Assembly: GCA_013911545.1 (NCBI GenBank) | Contig: JACETA010000021.1 | Coordinates: forward strand, 1-12,249 | DNA length: 12,249 bases | Source of the DNA: Chloroflexota bacterium | Lineage (GTDB): Bacteria > Chloroflexota > Dehalococcoidia > Lucifugimonadales > Lucifugimonadaceae | Direction: 5' to 3' | Shown: piece by piece, positions 1 through 7,477 of the stretch | Position numbering within the stretch: the first letter of the stretch is position 1 | How the letters are laid out: each line of letters begins with the position of its first letter | Program-made: the position numbers and the translations under genes | Notes under the pieces: model-generated | Told to the model about the DNA's origin: nothing | The model's input: only the letters and a program-made list of their open reading frames with translations | Database searches by the model: none

Positions 1-12
1 ATCTAATACCAT
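1..12 (-). CDS. Start of a further gene in the pxp operon, cut by the left edge
   Basis: Only four codons (Met-Val-Leu-Asp) lie inside the window, so no function can be given. The call rests on a good Shine-Dalgarno sequence (TGGAGT on the minus strand, at 18-23) five bases before an ATG at 12-10, placed 34 bp downstream of the pxpC stop on the same strand. It would be the sixth gene of the minus-strand operon. It could still be a chance ATG, because only the ribosome binding site and the position support it. Confidence 0.4.
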
Positions 13-46
13 AATTTACTCCAAAACTACTTTATATCTAAAATTA

Positions 47-1108
47 TTAAAAATCTATTTTTAAGGGTATGTTATTGATGTAAATATATTCTTTGCTTTC
101 GCCAAAAATCTTAACATTCATTATATTCCCATCAACATAAATATTCTCTTCAGCAAATAATTTTTCACTATAAATATTGTTGCTAAGAAATATGCTATTT
201 AATTCTTTTAACCTTTTTTGAGCATCCTCAATTGTTGTGATAACAATTTTAAATTCATCTCCGGGCTTTAATTGAGTAAAAGCCCATAAGCTTGAGCTTT
301 CTAAATTTAATATTCTTGCATAACCTCCAATTCTTTGAGAATCTTCAAGTAATATATACATGTTTCCATCTTTTGGTAACTGGATAGTACCTTTAGAAAC
401 TCCATCTGAAATTATATCTGATGTGCCATTTTTTACTTCAAGCTTATTACCTTCTATTAAAGCCCCAGTCCTGCTCATTCTGTTAGATAATTTAAATTTT
501 TTATCTTCAATATCTATTTTGCTTTTATCAGACAATAGATCAAATTCAGGCCCTTTGGTAGCAAAAAACACTTTTTCTCCCTCAAAATGATTAGGTATTT
601 TTTTTAAGAAATTAATTTCTTTTATGGTTGATTCATTATTTATGAAAGAAGAATAGATAATATCACCTGCACTTAGTCGCATTCCGCCAAGATCAAAAAT
701 AGAATGTGTTGATTTTGAATTCAATATGTTGCTTAATTCAATACCATTTTTTATAGATAAGTAAGCTCTTAAATTTTTAAAAGATGATGATAAGATTAAT
801 TTATCTCCTTTAGAAATATTTATAATTTCCCACATTTTTACTGGAATTCCATTTATTTTTGGATTCATATCTGCTCCAGTGATACATATTTGAGTGCTAT
901 TTAAAAACTCAAAATCCGTATTTCCATACAATATTTCAATAGACGCAGAATTAAAAACATTGCCTAATAATAAGTTTCCAATCCTGTATGAAAGTTTATC
1001 TCCGGCCCCAGAATTTGGTACTCCAAATTGTTCAAATGCGTACCTTCCTTCATCTTGTATGCTTGAAAAAATTGGATGGTTATTTACTTTTATGATTTCA
1101 TATTTCAT
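47..1108 (-). CDS. pxpC: 5-oxoprolinase subunit PxpC (KipA / biotin-dependent carboxyltransferase family)
   Basis: This is the large carboxyltransferase-like subunit of the PxpABC 5-oxoprolinase, which works with PxpB in ATP-dependent opening of 5-oxoproline to glutamate in the cytoplasm. Family landmarks are visible: IQDEGR near residues 17-22, a GVP..GA.D stretch near 29-37, a LLLGN block, an ITGAD block, RAYLSIKNGIE near 114-124, SKSTHS, and late in the protein DGVSKGTIQLP and RIGGYARI. At 353 residues it is somewhat longer than E. coli PxpC (about 310). The usual RMGYRLEG block is altered here to RMSRTGALIEG. The ATG overlaps the end of pxpB by 11 bp and has no Shine-Dalgarno sequence, so translation is probably coupled. 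Databases often label this family as allophanate hydrolase subunit 2; the adjacent pxpA favours 5-oxoprolinase. Confidence 0.9.
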   Translation of the reverse strand: MKYEIIKVNNHPIFSSIQDEGRYAFEQFGVPNSGAGDKLSYRIGNLLLGNVFNSASIEILYGNTDFEFLNSTQICITGADMNPKINGIPVKMWEIINISKGDKLILSSSFKNLRAYLSIKNGIELSNILNSKSTHSIFDLGGMRLSAGDIIYSSFINNESTIKEINFLKKIPNHFEGEKVFFATKGPEFDLLSDKSKIDIEDKKFKLSNRMSRTGALIEGNKLEVKNGTSDIISDGVSKGTIQLPKDGNMYILLEDSQRIGGYARILNLESSSLWAFTQLKPGDEFKIVITTIEDAQKRLKELNSIFLSNNIYSEKLFAEENIYVDGNIMNVKIFGESKEYIYINNIPLKIDF

Positions 1109-1748
1109 TAAATTTTAATTTTGTTCCAGGTTTTATAATGCTTGGAGGATTAAGGTTATAGTCAAATAATTTTTTATCTGTTTTTCCTATTAATCTCCAT
1201 CCTCCTGAAGACTTAAATGGATAGATTCCTGTCTGTTGATCAGCAATACCAACTGATCCAGCAGGAACTTCTTGTCTTGGTGAACCTAGCCTCGGACAGA
1301 TTAATCTTTTATCTAAACCACCCAAATAAGGAAATCCTGGAGAAAAACCAATCATATAAACATGATAAATTGTTGAAGAATGAATATTTATAATTTCTTT
1401 TTCAGAAATATTTAGTAATTTTGAAATTTCTTCAAGATCTTCTCCATATTCACCTCCATAATTTACATCTACTTGAAATATTTCTTCTGATTGGGAATTC
1501 TTAAATTTAAAATTTTTTATCAATTCTGAAATTTTATCTTTCAGTGTCAATCTATCAGTATTTAATGGATCATAATCAATTATTAACGAATTATAGGTTG
1601 GAAAGCAGGAAATAATATTCAAATTCTTAAAATTTTCATTTATTTTAAATGAGAGTTCAACAATTTTAGAATTTATACCTGAATCAATTTTTTCAGAAAA
1701 ATTAAATGATATTGTAGTGTCAGAGATATCAATAAATTTATATTTCAT
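1098..1748 (-). CDS. pxpB: 5-oxoprolinase subunit PxpB (KipI / allophanate hydrolase subunit 1 family)
   Basis: PxpB is the cyclophilin-like partner of PxpC in the 5-oxoprolinase complex; related proteins include the sporulation kinase inhibitor KipI. The 216-residue length matches the family. The C-terminal signature is clear: VNYGGEYGEDL near 95-105, HSSTIYHVYMIGFSPGFPYLGG at about 123-144, PR..SPRQEVPAGSVGIA at about 152-169, QTGIYP at 172-177 and GGWRLIGKT at 182-190. The residue before GGW is Ser where Pro is usual. The gene starts 2 bp after the pxpA stop with no evident Shine-Dalgarno sequence, which suggests coupling. KipI activity in kinase inhibition is unlikely here, because no sporulation gene is near. 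Confidence 0.92.
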   Translation of the reverse strand: MKYKFIDISDTTISFNFSEKIDSGINSKIVELSFKINENFKNLNIISCFPTYNSLIIDYDPLNTDRLTLKDKISELIKNFKFKNSQSEEIFQVDVNYGGEYGEDLEEISKLLNISEKEIINIHSSTIYHVYMIGFSPGFPYLGGLDKRLICPRLGSPRQEVPAGSVGIADQQTGIYPFKSSGGWRLIGKTDKKLFDYNLNPPSIIKPGTKLKFNEI

Positions 1749-1750
1749 TT

Positions 1751-2512
1751 TTAATTAATGAATTGAGGCAAGCTTTTAATTTCACACCCGGAGCTTAGCA
1801 GTTCTTTTCTTAAATTTTTTGCCAATAATACAGACTCTTTGTTGTCCCCATGAAGACAAATAGTGTCAACATTTAATTGAATAAGTTTTCCAGTTATTGA
1901 TTTCACCGTTTTATTTTTTACCATTCCAATTACTCTTTCTATTATTTCATTTTCATTGTGCAAAACCGATCCTTCAATTGATCTTGCTACTAAGTGCCCA
2001 TTTTCATCATATGCCCTATCAGCAAAACCTTCATTTGCAACCTTAACTTTTTTAGATTTAAGAAATTTGCTCCACTCCGAATTAGCAAGAGAAACATGTA
2101 TTAAGGTATTATCGAAAAAATCAACAGATTTAAAAATTGCCTCTGCAATATTCATATCTTTTGCAGCATTGTTATAAAGAGCGCCATGGGGCTTTACATG
2201 ATTGAGATTATCTTTTGAAAAAGCATGAAGAGCTCCCACCTGGTAACTAATTAAATTCTCAATTGAGTCGATATCCATATCAATTTTCCTTCTACCAAAA
2301 CCTTGAAGGTCTGGATAACTTGGATGAGCCCCAATAGACTTACTATAGGATAAAGCCAACTCGACAGTTTTTTTTATTGTATCTGGATCACCAGAATGGA
2401 AGCCTGTAGCTATGTTTACTGATGAGACATGAGGAATAATTTCAGAATCTATACCTGAGTGCATTAATCCATAAGATTCACCAACATCAGCATTTAAATC
2501 AACAACATTCAT
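1751..2512 (-). CDS. pxpA: 5-oxoprolinase subunit PxpA (LamB/YcsF family)
   Basis: PxpA is the third subunit of the bacterial 5-oxoprolinase, with a polysaccharide-deacetylase-like barrel fold. The 253 residues span the whole family (E. coli PxpA is about 244). Motifs seen in order are DLNADVGES (5-13), NIATGFHSGDP (33-43), IGAHPSYPDLQGFGRR (60-75), YQVGAL (90-95), VKPHGALYN (106-114), FADRAY (163-168) and LHGDN (220-224). The segment usually read as NIACGFHAGD carries Thr for the conserved Cys and Ser for Ala. The start overlaps the stop of the upstream oxidoreductase gene as ATGA, a typical coupled junction. The role in 5-oxoproline recycling is known for the family; the exact substrate in this organism is inferred. 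Confidence 0.93.
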   Translation of the reverse strand: MNVVDLNADVGESYGLMHSGIDSEIIPHVSSVNIATGFHSGDPDTIKKTVELALSYSKSIGAHPSYPDLQGFGRRKIDMDIDSIENLISYQVGALHAFSKDNLNHVKPHGALYNNAAKDMNIAEAIFKSVDFFDNTLIHVSLANSEWSKFLKSKKVKVANEGFADRAYDENGHLVARSIEGSVLHNENEIIERVIGMVKNKTVKSITGKLIQLNVDTICLHGDNKESVLLAKNLRKELLSSGCEIKSLPQFIN

Positions 2513-3579
2513 TTTGTTAATGGAAGATAGACTTTCTTATTAGACTCAGAACTTATTTTTAAAGCATCAGTAAATTGCATATATTTAACTCCATCAGAAA
2601 ATGTAGTGTGAGAAATTTTTTCCTTACCTTTTATAGCATTTATAAACTCTTCTTCAACCCTCCATTTTCCAATTTGTGATTTTTTTGGTTTTAATTCTTT
2701 CCATTTTTTTGAATTTTTATTTAATGCTTCTATTTTTAATTTAGATGTATTATGGGATTGAAGAATTTTACTTAATGGGTCCTCGGATATTCTAAGAGTA
2801 GAATTTGTTCCATATATTTTTATTTCAATTTTTTCTGACCCACCTAAAACTGTGCTATGAGATAAATGAAAATTGCCACCTATATTCATTTCGCCAATAG
2901 CTTCTAAATGGTCAGGAATAGATATTTCTTTTAAAAATCCAGTTTCAGATGATTGTCTTTTTCTTACATTAACATTTGATACAGCCATTACAGATGATGC
3001 AGTTCCTAGCCATCTCATAGCAGATTCATAAAATATACCCATATGCATAATATTATTACCTGAAAGATCTCTATTTTCTCTCCAGTGAATTTCTCGATCA
3101 TAATCAATAAATTCTCCAGTAGTAGATTTCACATCAAATAAAATCAAATCCCCCATTTCTTTTGAAACCCAATCTTTTATCGTATTGTCATAGGGGAGTG
3201 TGTGTGGAGCAGGCACAATTTGCGTAATAAGCTCAGGATAATTTTTAGAAACATTAAACATTATCTCTGCCTCATCCGAGTCCATTGCCATTCTTGCTTC
3301 TGTTAACACATGCTTTCCAGACTCAAGTGCCTCTATGGTTATAGCAGCATGCATGTTTGGCCATGTTCCTATGCAAATTGCATCAACCTCATCGTTCATA
3401 ATTACTTTTTGCCAGTCATCATAAACATGCTTTATGTTGAATTTTTTTGCTACTTTGCTACCGGATAAAATAGTTCTGTTAGCTACAGCGATAACCTCAA
3501 CATCTTTTTGCTCTATCAACTTTGGCAAATGTGCAGAAATAGTATTTCCACCTGCGCCGATTACACCTATTTTAATCAT
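2509..3579 (-). CDS. Gfo/Idh/MocA-family NAD(P)-dependent oxidoreductase
   Basis: This is a two-domain dehydrogenase of 356 residues. An N-terminal Rossmann fold shows IGVIGAGGN at 4-12, an acceptor-side AVANR after the second strand, and DAICIGTWPNMHA near 66-78. The C-terminal half is the alpha/beta substrate domain, with HMGIFYESAMRWLG near 179-192. The usual Glu-Lys-Pro catalytic/cofactor motif is replaced by LTEARMA near 93-99, so the common Lys is absent. Members oxidise or reduce sugars, inositols, amino acids or similar small molecules, and the substrate cannot be read from sequence. It lies 5 bp after a short Tat-signal gene and overlaps pxpA by 4 bp, so it probably serves the same pathway as the 5-oxoprolinase. 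No Shine-Dalgarno sequence precedes the ATG. Confidence 0.88.
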   Translation of the reverse strand: MIKIGVIGAGGNTISAHLPKLIEQKDVEVIAVANRTILSGSKVAKKFNIKHVYDDWQKVIMNDEVDAICIGTWPNMHAAITIEALESGKHVLTEARMAMDSDEAEIMFNVSKNYPELITQIVPAPHTLPYDNTIKDWVSKEMGDLILFDVKSTTGEFIDYDREIHWRENRDLSGNNIMHMGIFYESAMRWLGTASSVMAVSNVNVRKRQSSETGFLKEISIPDHLEAIGEMNIGGNFHLSHSTVLGGSEKIEIKIYGTNSTLRISEDPLSKILQSHNTSKLKIEALNKNSKKWKELKPKKSQIGKWRVEEEFINAIKGKEKISHTTFSDGVKYMQFTDALKISSESNKKVYLPLTK

Positions 3580-3584
3580 GGTAT

Positions 3585-3752
3585 TTAAATTTTATTTTGC
3601 GGGTCTCTTGGAGTAAAAGCTGAATCTGAATCAACTTCATTAGGGAAAATATATTTCCCCGGCTTTAAAAAAGAAGAAATCAATCCAAATAATGCTATAA
3701 ATATTCCGGATTTCTTTAGAAAAGCTCTTCTGTTTTGATATTTTGTATCCAT
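3585..3752 (-). CDS. Very short twin-arginine-signal protein, function unknown
   Basis: A 55-residue reading frame starts with an n-region containing NRRAFLKKSG, a good match to the Tat consensus R-R-x-F-L-K. It is followed by a hydrophobic stretch (about residues 17-29) and only about 25 hydrophilic residues ending in NKI. I do not recognise the protein. It could be a membrane-anchored short peptide or a signal-plus-tail protein of an exported complex. In size and layout it resembles the small Tat targets sometimes found next to dehydrogenases, but homology is not shown. It is the first gene of the minus-strand operon, 5 bp before the oxidoreductase gene. No strong Shine-Dalgarno sequence precedes the ATG. 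The coherent signal architecture in the right strand and position supports a real gene. Confidence 0.62.
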   Translation of the reverse strand: MDTKYQNRRAFLKKSGIFIALFGLISSFLKPGKYIFPNEVDSDSAFTPRDPQNKI

Positions 3753-3966
3753 TTATATAACCCAAACTCTAATTAATTTATAGATAACAAGTATATTTCA
3801 TAACAGGAAAGATGCAAACCAATAATTGTTGACTAGTTTAGTATAAAATATGTCACAAATTTTAATGATTTTTTTTAATTCGTCTTAGGTACAATTTATG
3901 TTGATTATTATGGGTGTTCCATGTTATCTTTTTTTTAGGAAATTTTAATGAGTCGAGAGGTTATTA
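3753..3966. promoter_or_regulatory. Divergent intergenic region between the pxp and ACIII operons
   Basis: This gap of about 214 bp is the only sizeable non-coding stretch and must carry promoters for both operons. It is very AT-rich, with T-runs at about 3868-3876 and 3928-3936. I see no tRNA, riboswitch or hairpin of note. AAATTTTAATGA occurs twice (3857-3868 and 3940-3951), which may be chance in such sequence. For the plus strand I find no convincing sigma-70 pair: TTGACT at 3829-3834 and TATAAA at 3842-3847 are only 7 bp apart, and TATTAT at 3906-3911 lacks a -35. Two tiny plus-strand frames with start codons at 3898 and 3948 lie in the leader. Confidence 0.6.
3790..3817 (-). promoter_or_regulatory. 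Candidate sigma-70 promoter for the minus-strand operon
   Basis: Read on the minus strand, TTGCAT (3817-3812) and TATACT (3795-3790) are separated by 16 bp. The -10 matches the consensus at five of six positions, while the -35 matches at only three. Transcription would begin near 3783, giving a leader of about 30 bases before the ATG at 3752. The surrounding AT-richness makes chance matches easy, so this is only a candidate. Confidence 0.28.
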
Positions 3967-4260
3967 ATGGATCCAGGAATTTTATCTGTGGAGGACTGGC
4001 AAACTAGATTACTTGCATTACGATTAATGTTTGTTTGCCTTGTGCTTGCTTTTACTGCTGCAGGATCGCTTGTAATAGCGCATGCTGTTATACCATCAGC
4101 AGTTGATTCAGGAACCCTAAGTAAAAAATTCAACAAATACAGACTCCCTTTATATGTTACTGGGGTAGTTGCATTTATCTTAGATGTTGCTATTTTTTCT
4201 TACGCAATATTCTTAGCCCTTGGAATAATTTCTGATATTTATCCTAGTTTCTGGCAGTAA
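3967..4260 (+). CDS. Small two-helix membrane protein heading the ACIII operon
   Basis: The 97-residue product has two predicted membrane helices, about residues 19-40 and 61-88, joined by a basic loop with SKKFNKYRLP. The first helix ends with a His (residue 39) in LVIAHAVIP. There is no signal peptide beyond the first helix, and no heme or Fe-S motif. The ATG is preceded by GAGAGG (3955-3960) with 6 bp spacing, and an in-frame stop lies at 3949. It sits 11 bp upstream of actA on the same strand, so it is almost certainly co-transcribed with Alternative Complex III. It could be an extra small subunit comparable to the additional subunits reported in Chloroflexota complexes, or an assembly factor. 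I cannot assign it to a named subunit. Confidence 0.8.
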   Translation: MDPGILSVEDWQTRLLALRLMFVCLVLAFTAAGSLVIAHAVIPSAVDSGTLSKKFNKYRLPLYVTGVVAFILDVAIFSYAIFLALGIISDIYPSFWQ

Positions 4261-4271
4261 GTGAGAAAATT

Positions 4272-5084
4272 TTGAAAAAATTATTAGACATACTTTACGC
4301 TCCACTTTATATAGCTGCGGAAATTGTTGAAATAATTAAAGAAAAAGATAAGACTACCCCTACTTGGCTGAAATTATTAACTCCTGTTTTAGCAATTGGG
4401 GGATTAGGAATTTTTGCTGCATTAAGTTTTGTGCAAGCATTTGTTATGACAGCTTGGTTTGGAAACCCTCTTCCTGTGCTAGGTTTTGATCAAAGCCCAG
4501 AACAGCCAATACACTTCCCTCACACAATTCATGCGGGTGTTGGAGATTTAATTGATTCAGAAACTGGCCAGCCCTATATTTCTCCTTCTGGTGATATGAG
4601 AGTAAATGATGATGGTTCACCTATGCAAGGACTAGGAATGGATTGCACTTATTGCCACAAACAAGTTATTGAAAGGGCTTGGTCAGGTGTGCCTCCAGTT
4701 GAATTATGTATTTCTTGTCATAAGGTAATTGGTGATTCGGATAACGAACAATTAACAAATTTAAGGCAAAAAGGGCTCTATGAAGAAACTAAATCTCCTA
4801 TAAACTGGGAAAGGGTACATAGGATGCCTGACCATGTTAGATTTAATCATGCTCCACACATATGGTATCTAACCGAAAACCCCAATGCTATTCAAAATAA
4901 ACCAGTTGATTTTGAAACTCTACCTGATGGCACTGTGAACGCCTCTAAAGTTTGTTCGACCTGCCATGGAAATGTAGCTGGAATGGAGCAGGTTGCGCAA
5001 GTACAACCTTTAAAAATGGGTCAATGCGTTGCTTGTCACAGAGCTAATGAAGCCTCAGTAGGATGTGAAACATGTCATCATTAG
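4272..5084 (+). CDS. actA: Alternative Complex III subunit ActA, pentaheme cytochrome c
   Basis: ActA carries electrons through c hemes on the outer face of the membrane in the quinol-oxidising ACIII. The 270-residue product has one membrane anchor at about 34-62 and five CxxCH heme sites at 125-129, 146-150, 228-232, 252-256 and 265-269. Extra His residues (PIHFPHTIH near 79-87, FNHAPHIW near 191-198) are plausible distal ligands. Five hemes match ActA of Rhodothermus and Chloroflexus. The start is TTG, with GTGAG (4261-4265) six bases upstream; the next internal Met is residue 59, which would destroy the anchor. The last 13 bp overlap the start of actB1. The last heme site is almost at the C-terminus. 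Confidence 0.93.
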   Translation: MKKLLDILYAPLYIAAEIVEIIKEKDKTTPTWLKLLTPVLAIGGLGIFAALSFVQAFVMTAWFGNPLPVLGFDQSPEQPIHFPHTIHAGVGDLIDSETGQPYISPSGDMRVNDDGSPMQGLGMDCTYCHKQVIERAWSGVPPVELCISCHKVIGDSDNEQLTNLRQKGLYEETKSPINWERVHRMPDHVRFNHAPHIWYLTENPNAIQNKPVDFETLPDGTVNASKVCSTCHGNVAGMEQVAQVQPLKMGQCVACHRANEASVGCETCHH

Positions 5085-7477
5085 ATAACAACAAAAATCT
5101 GTCTAGAAGAAAATTTCTTGGCCTTGTTGGAGGTACTGCATTAGGTGCGTTTATTTTTGAAGCGTGTGGTGTACCGGAGCAAGAATTCATCATTCAAGCC
5201 CCCGTTGATATGCCAGAAGATTATGTAAAAGGTGAAGATGATTGGTATGCAACATTAAGTGATACATCTAGTCATGGAGAAAGTCTTATTGTAAGAATTA
5301 TGCAGGGCAGAGCAAAAAAAATTGAAGGAAACCCTGATTTTCCAAATACGCTAGGAAAACATAAAACTGTTTCTGAAACTGAATTACAAAGTTTATACCA
5401 CCCAGACAGAATATCTGGCCCCTTGTACAGAAAAACAAGCAGCGGAAATCACAGGCCAATATCTTGGAATGAAGCAAAATCAATAATTAACAATTCGACC
5501 ACTTCTCAATCAACAAAATCAATTATTACTAAGCCATTACGTGGGCTTAATAGAGGATTGGTTGAAAAATATGCATTAGAAAAAAATATGAAGCATCTTA
5601 CTCTGGCATCTTTAAGAGACAATTCAATGTATGAATCAGCAAAAGATGTCTTCGGAACTAATGATCTACCTTATTTTGATATCAAAAATTCTGATTTAAT
5701 TATTTCATTTGGTTTAGACTTCCTTGGGTCTTGGGGACCGGTAGAATACGAATACCAATTTGGTAAATTTAGAAGTAAAGATGAAAGAGGATATCTTTAC
5801 CAAATCGAACCAAGGATGTCTTTGACTGCTGCTGCTGCTGATAAATGGTTATGTAGTGAGCCAGGAAAAGAGGGGTTAATCGCATTATTGATAGCTGACT
5901 CATTATCCAAGAACGAAAAAATAAAAGATGATGATGTTGAACATTTTAAGAAAATTGCAGGCATCCAAAAAATAGATGAAATAAATAATACTAATGTTAG
6001 CTTAGATGCTAAATCAGTTGGAAAAGCAACTGGAATCGATTATCACGTTTTAGAAAAATTAATTGAAAAAATAAATTATTCAGTAGATAAAAATAAGAAA
6101 ATAATGTTTTTATCTGGCGGATGTATGTCTGGTTACTCTAATTCCAGAAGCTTAAATTCTTTAGTTTATGGACTCAATTATCTTACTGATTCAATAAATA
6201 ATGAAGGTGGAATAATAATAAACCCCGAAAATGAATTAGGTTACGTATTAGTTAATGGTGAGGCTATTAATATGCCATCGAGTTCCTCTTGGAATTCTCA
6301 TGAAGATTGGTCAAAGGAAATAGAAACATGGGAATCAGGAAGCCAAGATCTGGTCATAATTAATAACGTAGATTTAGTTAATGAAATTCCAGGAAAAAAA
6401 AGATTAATTAATGCAATTAATAAAGTTAAACTTTCAATTGGTTTCGGTATTGTTGTTAATGACACACTGGAAAGATGTGATTTAATCCTTCCTTCAAATA
6501 CAGCTTTACAATCATGGAGTTCTGATATTCCTGAGCCCAAGACAGGTTATCAATCATATGGCTTCGGTCAGCCTGTTGCGACAAAACCTCTTTTAAGAGA
6601 TGGATCTCAAGTTCTGTATGATTCTAAAAGCTTTAACAATGTGCTTCTTGATGATTTAGATGGGAATCTTTCAGGTGTTTCATTTATGGATATATGCAAA
6701 CAGCTTTCTGATACTATTTACGATAGTGATTCTTATAAAAATTCCTCAATTGTTGCTTCAAATAAAGATGATTTCTTTAGAGGCATAATGGCTAGAGGAG
6801 GGTGGTGGAATACAAATCAAAAACCTGTTGATCCAAAAAAACCAAAGATTAATGTTGTTAATTCCGTTTCTAATGTTAAGAAAAATAAAGATGAATTTTA
6901 CTTAATACCTTTTAAATCCCATGTATTTGGCGATGGTAATTCATTGTCTAATCCTTGGGCTCTAGGTTCACCTGACCCATTAACTTCTATTACATGGGAC
7001 ACTTGGGTTGAAATGAATAGCAAGACTGCCGAAAATCTTAATATAAAGGCTGGAGATATTGTTGAGGTTAAATCAAAAATGTCTTCTATAGAATTACCTG
7101 TTTATGTTCATCCCGCCGTTCCTACTAATTCTGTTGCTGTTCCAATAGGTTTAGGAAAAGAAAATTTTACAAGGTATGCGAGCGGAAGAGGAGCAAATGT
7201 TGTTGATCTGATTGACTCTAGTAAACTAAATGAAAATGGAGACATAATGTGGAATTCAACGACTGTAGTAATTAGTAAAACAGAAGATAGTAAAAAAATA
7301 TCAAAATTTGAGGGTAATGTCCCCGCAGTTCAAATAGAACCTGGTGTACCTATATTGACTTTGGCTCCAGGGGAAACTGCTGAAGAAGGTTTCCATAGAG
7401 CTCATGAAGAACATCTTGAGCATACTTTTGGAGATCATTTTGGAGACGAACATAATAGCGAGAAAGGTGATCATTAA
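5072..7477 (+). CDS. actB1: ACIII subunit ActB, molybdopterin-oxidoreductase-like half (ActB1)
   Basis: This is the large peripheral subunit of ACIII, related to molybdopterin oxidoreductases but without the cofactor function in characterised complexes. The 801-residue product opens with a Tat signal (SRRKFLGLVGG, residues 11-21) followed by EACG, so Cys32 may be lipidated, although Phe-Glu-Ala is a poor lipobox. The N-terminal Cys cluster of active enzymes is absent, as expected for ActB. A C-terminal domain typical of the family follows from about 610 (WDTWVEMNSKTAENLNIKAGDIVEV). The extreme C-terminus is rich in His, Glu and Asp (about 770-801). In many species ActB is one protein of about 1000 residues that includes the Fe-S domain; here the Fe-S half is a separate gene, joined by a TAATG overlap. 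Export to the outer face is inferred from the signal. Confidence 0.92.
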   Translation: MSSLDNNKNLSRRKFLGLVGGTALGAFIFEACGVPEQEFIIQAPVDMPEDYVKGEDDWYATLSDTSSHGESLIVRIMQGRAKKIEGNPDFPNTLGKHKTVSETELQSLYHPDRISGPLYRKTSSGNHRPISWNEAKSIINNSTTSQSTKSIITKPLRGLNRGLVEKYALEKNMKHLTLASLRDNSMYESAKDVFGTNDLPYFDIKNSDLIISFGLDFLGSWGPVEYEYQFGKFRSKDERGYLYQIEPRMSLTAAAADKWLCSEPGKEGLIALLIADSLSKNEKIKDDDVEHFKKIAGIQKIDEINNTNVSLDAKSVGKATGIDYHVLEKLIEKINYSVDKNKKIMFLSGGCMSGYSNSRSLNSLVYGLNYLTDSINNEGGIIINPENELGYVLVNGEAINMPSSSSWNSHEDWSKEIETWESGSQDLVIINNVDLVNEIPGKKRLINAINKVKLSIGFGIVVNDTLERCDLILPSNTALQSWSSDIPEPKTGYQSYGFGQPVATKPLLRDGSQVLYDSKSFNNVLLDDLDGNLSGVSFMDICKQLSDTIYDSDSYKNSSIVASNKDDFFRGIMARGGWWNTNQKPVDPKKPKINVVNSVSNVKKNKDEFYLIPFKSHVFGDGNSLSNPWALGSPDPLTSITWDTWVEMNSKTAENLNIKAGDIVEVKSKMSSIELPVYVHPAVPTNSVAVPIGLGKENFTRYASGRGANVVDLIDSSKLNENGDIMWNSTTVVISKTEDSKKISKFEGNVPAVQIEPGVPILTLAPGETAEEGFHRAHEEHLEHTFGDHFGDEHNSEKGDH

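Noticed and set aside
360..590. Plus-strand frames antisense to pxpC, pxpA and the oxidoreductase (for example 360-590, 894-1118, 1956-2177, 3434-3616)
   Set aside because: They lie entirely or mostly inside well-supported genes on the other strand and show no recognisable protein features.
47..1748. Allophanate hydrolase / urea degradation genes
   Set aside because: The subunits are homologous to allophanate hydrolase parts, but the adjoining pxpA and the absence of a urea carboxylase gene point to 5-oxoprolinase.
3829..3847. Promoter TTGACT / TATAAA for the ACIII operon
   Set aside because: The two boxes are only 7 bp apart, far short of the usual 16-18 bp.
3857..3951. Direct repeat AAATTTTAATGA (3857-3868 and 3940-3951) as an operator
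   Set aside because: Twelve A/T-rich bases recur easily in such sequence, there is no dyad symmetry, and the second copy includes a start codon region.
5072..7477. Active molybdopterin enzyme (nitrate, formate or polysulfide type) in place of ACIII ActB
   Set aside because: The N-terminal Fe-S Cys cluster is missing, and the neighbours (pentaheme ActA, DUF3341, ActE, two NrfD proteins) are the ACIII set.
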